From NCBI GenBank assembly GCA_019454705.1, contig JACFNS010000205.1:1-5388 (forward strand): a stretch of 5,388 nt of DNA, in the 5' to 3' direction. How positions within the stretch are numbered: position 1 is the stretch's first letter; each line of letters starts with the position of its first letter. The notes beneath the pieces are model-generated. The model ran no database searches. It saw only the letters and a list, made by a program, of their open reading frames with translations, and had not been told where the DNA came from. This DNA comes from Taibaiella sp. (lineage in GTDB: Bacteria > Bacteroidota > Bacteroidia > Chitinophagales > Chitinophagaceae). Position numbers and translations under genes: made by a program. Shown here in pieces: positions 1-5,388 of this stretch.

Positions 1-78
1 GGTTTGCAACCGGCAGAAGCACTATTCAGCTACATGGCTATTTTGCCAGATACAGTCTTATTTCTATCAAGTATTTAA
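1..78 (+). CDS. possible 3' tail of a convergent gene (partial)
   Basis: Frame 1 of the plus strand is open from the window edge and ends at TAA (76-78). It encodes 25 residues ending in LPDTVLFLSSI. The tail is too short to assign to a family. Its stop overlaps the stop of the minus-strand hypothetical gene through a shared TTAA at 75-78, a layout often seen for convergent genes. The other two plus frames are also open this far (frame 2 to about 85), so an open frame alone is weak evidence. No terminator hairpin is visible. It may equally be non-coding. Confidence 0.25.
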   Translation, partial: GLQPAEALFSYMAILPDTVLFLSSI

Positions 79-542
79 GGTGTAAACTTAGGCACTGCGT
101 GTGTCCATTTAAAGCCGTAAATATCATTAGCTAAAAAGTCTTCAATTTTATCAAATGTGTACTGCCCGTCATCTCCATTGTTAAAAAACAGGAATTTGCA
201 AATATTAGTCTGGATTTGAACATAGTAGACTACGGTCAATTTGGTTCCTAATTCATTTCCAATTCCATATTGAAGGTCTATAATAGTTGAATTTAACAAC
301 TTCGACAATTCGTCATTTGTATTACTCTTATCATTTATTGTGGTATATGAATATGTCTCATTATGCAAATCTGCCAAATTCGTCCAGCCAATTTTCTCAA
401 CAACACTAATAGACTCCCCATCATCGTTAATAGATAGAACGAGCGCTTTCTTTTCTCCCTGATTCCGAATATTTATATGCAGTTCTAACAAGGTAGAACC
501 AAGGGCGACTTTGATAATATTGACAACCTGAAAATTTTTCAT
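75..542 (-). CDS. hypothetical protein, AT-rich, 155 aa
   Basis: I do not recognise a family for this complete 155-residue ORF. It starts at ATG (540-542) and stops at TAA (75-77). It has no signal peptide or membrane helix, so it is probably cytosolic. The sequence alternates short hydrophobic beta-like stretches (residues near 33-37 and 103-109) with polar segments, and the C-terminal part holds an FFNNGDDGQYTF motif followed by an acidic helix and an aromatic GFKW. This suggests a small alpha/beta fold. Asn makes up about a tenth of the residues. GC over 121-480 is about 33 percent, clearly below the neighbouring exporter gene, which suggests a different origin. It begins 45 bp after the exporter stop, on the same strand, so it could be a distal operon member. 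No Shine-Dalgarno sequence precedes the ATG. A small immunity-like or other accessory protein is possible but unsupported. Confidence 0.7.
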   Translation of the reverse strand: MKNFQVVNIIKVALGSTLLELHINIRNQGEKKALVLSINDDGESISVVEKIGWTNLADLHNETYSYTTINDKSNTNDELSKLLNSTIIDLQYGIGNELGTKLTVVYYVQIQTNICKFLFFNNGDDGQYTFDKIEDFLANDIYGFKWTHAVPKFTP

Positions 543-587
543 TCGGAGGCCTAGTTTGAAATTGACTTTCTTACAGGCTTAGCTAAT

Positions 588-3500
588 TTACCCATTTTTC
601 CTCAACACAAAAGTCAAATTCGCTGTCATCTTAGCATTATCTAATACCTCTACCTGCATCTGGTGTTTGGCAGCGAAATCATCCAGCAGCCTGCGGCTGA
701 TGAAGTGGAGCTGGTTTTGTGTTTTGTTAAAGCCTAAGAGTTTAGTAGAGAATACTTCGGTCAGTTTAGTGCCTTTTATTCGTTCTGTAAGTTCTGATAT
801 ACCATCTCGGATGATGAGTACCCCACCCTTGTTTAATGCACTGTAAGCTTTTTCCAACAGGGCTTCCTGCTGCTCGGGCAGCAGGTAGTGCAGTACATCG
901 GCTATAATGATACCGTCGCAGGGTTGCAGTTCAACTTTGGTCAGGTCGCCCTGCTCAAAGTTGATACCCTCATCGCGCAGGAAATTGCCTTGTGCTGTTT
1001 CTATTTTTTCCTCATCGTAATCAATACCCGTAAACACCCGCCCCGGTGCCGACCAATGCAGCATATAGGTCATAAAGCCGTAACCGCAACCGAGGTCGTA
1101 AAATCTGCCCTCTCGCGGCAGTAGTTGGTGAAAAGGCTCATAGTAACCTTCCAGCCGGGTTTTGATGCGGCAATACCATTCCAGCACCGGGCCTTTGTAG
1201 GTATAGCTACGTTGTAATTGCTCTTTGAAGTAGGTAGGTGTTTCGTTTTGCTCCTTCAACTCCGCCAGTTCCTTACGCATCCACCGTCCAATATTCTTGG
1301 CACGTTCTGTATAGTTGCTCCCGAACCTTGTATCGCCGGGGGTAATATGCGGGTGAATGTACAGGGAGCAGGTACCGTCTTTAAGCAGCCAGTCGCCTTT
1401 CTGCATCGTATAATGTACACCGTGCATTACAATAGGTACTATATCCAGTTGCAGCTGTTCGGCTATATAAAAAGCCCCCTTGTGAAAACGCTTGATTTTA
1501 TCATCGTAGCTGCGCGTGCCCTCGGGAAAAACCACTACCGAGTAGCCCCTGTTGGTAAACTTTCTCAAGGGCTCAATGCTGTCTTCCGCCCCATCGGCCA
1601 CGGGGTAATATTCGCCCATGCGTACCACAGCGCCAAATACCGGGGAGCGCCAAACCCATTTGTTGGTGAGCAGTACCAGTTTAGGGTGCAGCATGGTAGT
1701 GACCAGTATGTCTAAAAACGAAGTGTGGTTGGCGATGTATACGGATGGTTTCTGGTAGTCTTCGTTGCCGATGTTATATATCCTCTTTTTGGTATTGACC
1801 ATAATATACATCATGCTGCGGGTGAGCGCACTGATGCAAATATGAAACAGGTACTTGCCCCTTTCTTTGCCAAAAGGCCATAGCCTGGTGAATAGCACGC
1901 CCAGGATGGTAAGGACCATTGAGCCTGTGAAGAAATAGGTAAAGGCAAATACGGATATAAAGAAACTACGTAGCGTGAAGGGCAGAAACTTTTTATCGGC
2001 ACGGTGCTGTATGAACCAGTTGAACAGGAAGGGTTGCAGGGTTTGTGATATAAAGAGTACGCAAACAAGGCCTGTAACCGATATAAAAGCGATAGAACGC
2101 AAAGCGGGGTGTTTGGCCAGCAGCAGCACGCCAAGTCCGATCACAACGGTTAACGCCGATACATACACGGCTGCGCGAACAGAACTTAGTTTTTGTTTAC
2201 CTGTTCGTAAACGCTCTACTAAGCCATCCATAGTAAATATGGTATAATCATCGCCCAGGCCAAAGATGAGGGAGGAGATAATGATGTTGACGATATTGAA
2301 TTTTAGTCCCAGTAAAGACATCAGCCCCAATATCCATACCCAGGAAATAGCCATAGGCAGGAAGGCGATTATGGCTAATTCTATACGCCCATAGCCAATA
2401 AGCAGGGCGAAGAATACAATGAGTGATGAGTAAACAGCTATATCGGTAAAGTCATTATTGAGTATCGTTACCAACTGTGTAGCGCCCTGCTGCCGGTCGG
2501 TAATAGTTACTGATTCCTGTTTTGATAAAGTTTCAAATACCTCGTCCCTGTATTCCGCAGGTACTTTCAGCGCCATGATGGCGTAGTGCTGATTGCTGTC
2601 TGATGAGAATCCGCCCGGGAAAAATGTTTTTAAGGTGCGGATAGTTTCCTCATCGAATGTGGTATAATCATTCTGTAAAGTTTGCCCGAAACGGGAAAAT
2701 GCATTTTGCGCAAACCCGGCTTCGGTAGCTGCTTTGTTTACATACGCCACTACCCTGTTTGTTTTCTCCTCGTTCCAATAGTTGCGCCAGCGTGCCAGAC
2801 GTTCCTGCTGTTCCTGTATCGATGGTAGCAGCATGGTAGGATCAGACGTACCTTTTATCCATCCCTTGTCTTCCAGTTCTGCAACCTGTTGCTTGACTGT
2901 TTCCAGTTGTTGTAATGCTTTGTCTTCCGAGCCCTCCTGCGCCACTACGAAGACAGAACTTAATGCTACTGTATTTACCTCGCTTACTTCTTCCTGTGCT
3001 TTCTGCAACTCCGGCGAGAGATAGTTCAGGTTCATCAGGTTGCTGTCGAACTGTACCCCTGTGCTGAAGTACAACATTACCGGTGTGAGCAAAAAAATGA
3101 ACAACACCAGCCATTTGTTACGTTCGGGTTTCCATTGGGCTATTTTATCGAAGAGGGTGTTGCGTTGTTGTTCCTTTGTATGGCGGCTCCCCTGTCCACC
3201 CGCTTGCCCCGGCCCTAAAGGGAGGCCACGCTGCAATCCTGCTTTTCCTGCCTGCCCTATGGGCAGGTGCGGCAAGAATATGAGTGTACACAATGCTGCA
3301 CCCAAGAGGCTGGCAGCGGCGAATAATCCTAAATCCTGCAATATGGGTGTGCTGACCAAACGTAGCGAAAGGAAAGCTGCAATAGTGGTAAAGCTGCCGA
3401 GTGTAAGTGGTTGAGAAAGTTCTTTTACAGTGTCACGGATATTGGTATTGTTCCGTGCCTGTGAGAGGAAATGTATAGAAAAATCAATAGCTATACCCAT

Positions 3501-4493
3501 GATGATAGCACCTGCCCCCAGCGCAATGACTGATATACTACCCTGCACCAGCGATACTATACCCAAACCCATAGCTCCACCATATAATACCGGCACCAGC
3601 AATAACAAAGGTGTTCTCTTTCGGCGAAAGAAGTAGAAGGTTAGCGCCAGCAGCAATACTATCGTAACAGACAAGGTAACTATTGTATCGGTGCGCATCT
3701 GCGTAGCATTGCCTGCAGCTACCGCCGGCCCGCCAAAGTAGGTGATATTTACCCCTGCATGCTGCTGTTCCCAATTGGCAATAAATTTATCCGCTTCTTC
3801 AAAGAATGCGCTGTTCTTACCTGTTTCGCTTGCTTTGTATTGTGGTTTCAGGAAGAAGGTCAGTTTCCCGCTTTCTTTGTGAAACAGGTAGCCTTCATAG
3901 CTTTCGTAATTATCATCATATTGCAGTGCCCTTAGTTTATTCCAGACGATGGCGGATATGCCTACGGGGTCAGCCGCTACCATCTTTTTATAATATACGC
4001 TTGCGGGCGATAATAAGATGCGCTTATTTGCTTCGAGGGTTTTAGTTATCTGCTCCTCCTGTAGGAGGGTGTCAATTTTTGCATAGTCTTCAGCGGTAAG
4101 AAACAGGGGCAGGTTTTGCTGCACGATTCCTGTTATAGCTTCTTCCATGCCGCTGCCGGGCTGCAGCATGATGGTATCTATAAATTCACCAAACCTGGCA
4201 GAGAACTTTTCAGTAAAATCGTTAGCCGCAGCTACCAGGCTATCGCTGTCGCGGTAGCTGCTGTCGGTAAGGGATGCCAGGAATATTACCTGCTCGCCCG
4301 CCTGTGTTTTGCTGATGGCATCGTTCATGGCATGGAGGGCCTTGCTGTCGGGCAGCATAGAACTGATGTCTTCTTTCAACTCTACTTTGCTTGCAAAGAA
4401 TACCCACAAGCCAAAGCTCAACAGGAATACCAGCCAGAAAACAGGCTTTCTCCGGCGGAAAAAATCATAAATGGGTACAAAAAAAATGTGCAT
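588..4493 (-). CDS. trifunctional MMPL transporter / lysophospholipid acyltransferase / class I SAM methyltransferase
   Basis: This single 1301-residue chain carries three domains. Residues 1-830 form an RND/MMPL exporter: helix 1 at about 17-35, a periplasmic domain, helices 2-6 (about 269-408), helix 7 (461-480), a second periplasmic domain, and helices 8-12 (684-828). Helix 4 carries GIAIDFSIHF (Asp337) and helix 10 carries GLGDDYTIFT (Asp748/749), the places where MMPL proteins keep their proton-relay acids. Residues about 885-1075 form a PlsC acyltransferase with NHTSFLD (H923, D928; HX4D), FPEGTRS (989-995), RFHKGAF (1002-1008) and VPIVMHG (1019-1025). Residues about 1095-1300 form a Rossmann methyltransferase with DLGCGYG (1133-1139), acidic D1158, GD 1182-1183 and DVLHYL. 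All key motifs are intact. The ATG at 4491-4493 directly precedes a normal N-terminus and helix 1. Related fusions occur in Bacteroidota flexirubin/aryl-polyene clusters, where they are thought to help build and export the aryl-polyene lipid. The substrate here is unknown. An odd Gly-rich insert occupies residues about 411-436. Confidence 0.93.
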   Translation of the reverse strand: MHIFFVPIYDFFRRRKPVFWLVFLLSFGLWVFFASKVELKEDISSMLPDSKALHAMNDAISKTQAGEQVIFLASLTDSSYRDSDSLVAAANDFTEKFSARFGEFIDTIMLQPGSGMEEAITGIVQQNLPLFLTAEDYAKIDTLLQEEQITKTLEANKRILLSPASVYYKKMVAADPVGISAIVWNKLRALQYDDNYESYEGYLFHKESGKLTFFLKPQYKASETGKNSAFFEEADKFIANWEQQHAGVNITYFGGPAVAAGNATQMRTDTIVTLSVTIVLLLALTFYFFRRKRTPLLLLVPVLYGGAMGLGIVSLVQGSISVIALGAGAIIMGIAIDFSIHFLSQARNNTNIRDTVKELSQPLTLGSFTTIAAFLSLRLVSTPILQDLGLFAAASLLGAALCTLIFLPHLPIGQAGKAGLQRGLPLGPGQAGGQGSRHTKEQQRNTLFDKIAQWKPERNKWLVLFIFLLTPVMLYFSTGVQFDSNLMNLNYLSPELQKAQEEVSEVNTVALSSVFVVAQEGSEDKALQQLETVKQQVAELEDKGWIKGTSDPTMLLPSIQEQQERLARWRNYWNEEKTNRVVAYVNKAATEAGFAQNAFSRFGQTLQNDYTTFDEETIRTLKTFFPGGFSSDSNQHYAIMALKVPAEYRDEVFETLSKQESVTITDRQQGATQLVTILNNDFTDIAVYSSLIVFFALLIGYGRIELAIIAFLPMAISWVWILGLMSLLGLKFNIVNIIISSLIFGLGDDYTIFTMDGLVERLRTGKQKLSSVRAAVYVSALTVVIGLGVLLLAKHPALRSIAFISVTGLVCVLFISQTLQPFLFNWFIQHRADKKFLPFTLRSFFISVFAFTYFFTGSMVLTILGVLFTRLWPFGKERGKYLFHICISALTRSMMYIMVNTKKRIYNIGNEDYQKPSVYIANHTSFLDILVTTMLHPKLVLLTNKWVWRSPVFGAVVRMGEYYPVADGAEDSIEPLRKFTNRGYSVVVFPEGTRSYDDKIKRFHKGAFYIAEQLQLDIVPIVMHGVHYTMQKGDWLLKDGTCSLYIHPHITPGDTRFGSNYTERAKNIGRWMRKELAELKEQNETPTYFKEQLQRSYTYKGPVLEWYCRIKTRLEGYYEPFHQLLPREGRFYDLGCGYGFMTYMLHWSAPGRVFTGIDYDEEKIETAQGNFLRDEGINFEQGDLTKVELQPCDGIIIADVLHYLLPEQQEALLEKAYSALNKGGVLIIRDGISELTERIKGTKLTEVFSTKLLGFNKTQNQLHFISRRLLDDFAAKHQMQVEVLDNAKMTANLTFVLRKNG
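3188..3268. repeat. putative in-frame GC-rich palindromic insertion element
   Basis: This stretch within the exporter gene differs sharply from its surroundings: 61 of 90 bases at 3181-3270 are G or C. It holds two inverted repeats: CCTGCCC-TAT-GGGCAGG (3251-3267) and CCCT-AA-AGGG (3213-3222), the second flanked by GGCC-like sequence. In the coding frame it gives residues about 411-436, with nine Gly, four Gln and three Pro in 26 positions, between helix 6 and the charged start of the second transporter half. It resembles short palindromic repeats scattered through some Bacteroidota genomes, and recalls the Rickettsia palindromic elements that sit in frame within genes. Only one copy is in this window, so its repeat status is inferred. 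The exact ends are uncertain. A GCGGC pentamer lies on both sides (3183-3187, 3269-3273). Confidence 0.55.
3251..3267. other. 7-bp inverted repeat (hairpin) within the coding insert
   Basis: Perfect 7-bp arms, CCTGCCC and GGGCAGG, surround a 3-nt centre (TAT on the plus strand). This is the strongest dyad of the GC-rich insert. It encodes the LPIGQA part of the inserted peptide. There is no T-run after it on the coding strand, and it lies in the middle of an open gene, so it is not an intrinsic terminator. Confidence 0.6.
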
Positions 4494-4521
4494 GTATTAT
4501 ATACAGGTGCCGCTAAAAAAA
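4494..4521 (-). other. 28-bp intergenic gap and start context of the exporter gene
   Basis: Read on the minus strand, a run of seven T follows the NamZ stop codon, then a short mixed stretch and TATATAATAC directly before the exporter ATG. No Shine-Dalgarno sequence is present, as is usual in Bacteroidota, where A/T-rich start contexts dominate. The T-run has no GC-rich hairpin before it, so it is unlikely to terminate transcription. Together with the short spacing, this favours cotranscription of the two genes. Confidence 0.5.
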
Positions 4522-5388
4522 TCAGCTTTCAAAATCCTCATACAAAAGATATTTCTTCCTTATCTGCTTAAACGCATCCAGGTCTTTCTGCCAGGTAGCC
4601 CTTATGTCTTCTTCCGTCCAGCCCTGCTCTACCTGTTTTCTCAGTTCTTTTGTACCCGCCAGTTTCTCAAAGAAGTTGTTGAAAAACTTATCCTTGTTCG
4701 GGTACCATTTGTAGGCACGCAACAGCCAGGTAAGCTTTACATACCCGGCACCCACTTTCTTAGCGTCTTCGGTAGTCATGGCCAGCATCATACCATAGCA
4801 GGTTTTGGCAGCATGCAACGGATCCGGGCCTTCATCGGCGATATTGGGCATAAAGCCGTACATACAATGATCTTTAAAAGAAGGATGGCCAAACTGCTGG
4901 AAAGGGTATTTTGTGCCCCGCCCTACGCTTACATCTGTACCCTCGAACAAGCATAGCGACGGATATAAATATATAGCCGCCATCGTCCGCAAATTGGGCG
5001 ACGGGTTAACGGGCAGTTCGTACATCGTATTATGGTCGTAACCTTTGCATGGTATCACGGTCATCTTCAGTTTATCCGCCCCGGTAAACCATTTTTCGCC
5101 TACCAGCATTTTCGCGTACTCACCTGCAGTCATACCATATACTATCGGTACAGGCTGCATGCCTACAAATGATTTCAGCGATTTATCCAGCACAGGGCCA
5201 TCAATAAAAAAACCATTAGGATTAGGACGGTCCAGTATCATGATTTGTTTGCCATAGGCGGCGCAGGCTTCCATGGCATATTGCATAGTGGATATATAAG
5301 TGTAGAACCGCACCCCTACATCCTGTATGTCATATATCAGCACATCTACATCCGCCAGGTGTGCTTCAGTAGGTTTCTTAGTGCTAGA
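4522..5388 (-). CDS. namZ: exo-beta-N-acetylmuramidase NamZ (DUF1343/GH171), 5' part outside window
   Basis: This is the C-terminal 288 residues of a DUF1343 protein, the family of NamZ enzymes that release N-acetylmuramic acid from the non-reducing ends of peptidoglycan fragments in cell-wall turnover. Family signatures, numbered from the window edge, are YDIQDVGVRFYTYISTM (near 19-35), DRPNPNG (53-59), the GPVLD and GMTAGEYA segments, PSPNLRT, EGTDVSVGRGT (149-159), and a C-terminal KKYLLYEDFES. The frame stays open to the right edge, encoding SSTKKPTEAHLADVD before the GTG at 5341-5343. That GTG is therefore an internal Val of the conserved DVDVLIYDIQDVG block and not the start. Family members are usually about 400 residues, so roughly 100 residues, probably including an export signal, are missing. 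The stop is TGA at 4522-4524, 28 bp before the exporter gene. Its catalytic residues cannot be assigned with confidence from this fragment. Confidence 0.92.
   Translation of the reverse strand, partial: SSTKKPTEAHLADVDVLIYDIQDVGVRFYTYISTMQYAMEACAAYGKQIMILDRPNPNGFFIDGPVLDKSLKSFVGMQPVPIVYGMTAGEYAKMLVGEKWFTGADKLKMTVIPCKGYDHNTMYELPVNPSPNLRTMAAIYLYPSLCLFEGTDVSVGRGTKYPFQQFGHPSFKDHCMYGFMPNIADEGPDPLHAAKTCYGMMLAMTTEDAKKVGAGYVKLTWLLRAYKWYPNKDKFFNNFFEKLAGTKELRKQVEQGWTEEDIRATWQKDLDAFKQIRKKYLLYEDFES

Noticed and set aside
543..587. terminator or promoter between the exporter and the hypothetical gene
   Set aside because: Only a 4-bp GCCT/AGGC pairing with a long loop is present, with no T-run and no TAnnTTTG motif.
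1218..1715. 165-codon open frame on the plus strand
   Set aside because: It lies antisense to the acyltransferase domain, whose motifs are clear in the minus frame. The translated product has no recognisable family features.
4055..4068. CCTCCT-GT-AGGAGG inverted repeat
   Set aside because: The 2-nt loop is too tight for a stable hairpin, and the sequence is explained by the codons for LLQEEQ in the exporter's first periplasmic domain.
4495..4505. TATATAATAC resembling a -10 promoter element
   Set aside because: It ends at the start codon, leaving no room for a transcript leader. The main Bacteroidota sigma factor also prefers TAnnTTTG. It is more likely an A/T-rich start context.
4471..4956. 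161-codon open frame on the plus strand across the namZ-exporter junction
   Set aside because: It is antisense to conserved NamZ C-terminal sequence and to the exporter N-terminus, and its product has no family signature.
5341..5343. GTG as the start codon of the NamZ gene
   Set aside because: The frame is open upstream to the window edge and encodes DVD before the GTG, continuing the conserved DVxxYDIQDVG block. It is therefore an internal valine codon.

Overview
The window looks like Bacteroidota DNA, most likely from a Chitinophagaceae-like relative. The evidence is a three-domain MMPL exporter/acyltransferase/methyltransferase fusion of a kind I know mainly from that phylum, a NamZ (DUF1343) enzyme common there, start codons without Shine-Dalgarno sequences, and moderate GC content. 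No taxonomic marker gene is present, so this is an inference.

Layout, read on the minus strand from right to left. (1) 5388-4522: the C-terminal 288 residues of a NamZ/GH171 exo-N-acetylmuramidase, whose start lies beyond the right edge. (2) 28 bp later, 4493-588: a 1301-residue polytopic membrane protein. It joins a full 12-helix RND/MMPL transporter, a PlsC-type lysophospholipid acyltransferase and a class I SAM-dependent methyltransferase in one chain. (3) 45 bp later, 542-75: a 155-residue AT-rich hypothetical protein. At the far left, 1-78 may be the 3' tail of a convergent plus-strand gene. The window is almost fully coding and has no RNA gene, CRISPR array or transposase.

The three minus-strand genes are close enough to be cotranscribed, and I see no clear promoter or terminator between them. 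The fusion protein is probably an inner-membrane machine that acylates, methylates and exports a lipid-like product. Related fusions belong to the flexirubin/aryl-polyene pigment clusters of Bacteroidota, but no pigment gene (ketosynthase, acyl carrier protein, ammonia lyase) is visible here. NamZ acts on peptidoglycan fragments, so its link to the exporter is positional only.

The most unusual feature is a GC-rich, hairpin-forming stretch of about 80 bp (3188-3268). It sits in frame inside the transporter gene and encodes a Gly/Gln/Pro-rich segment in the cytoplasmic loop after helix 6. It looks like a short palindromic repeat element that became part of the coding sequence.
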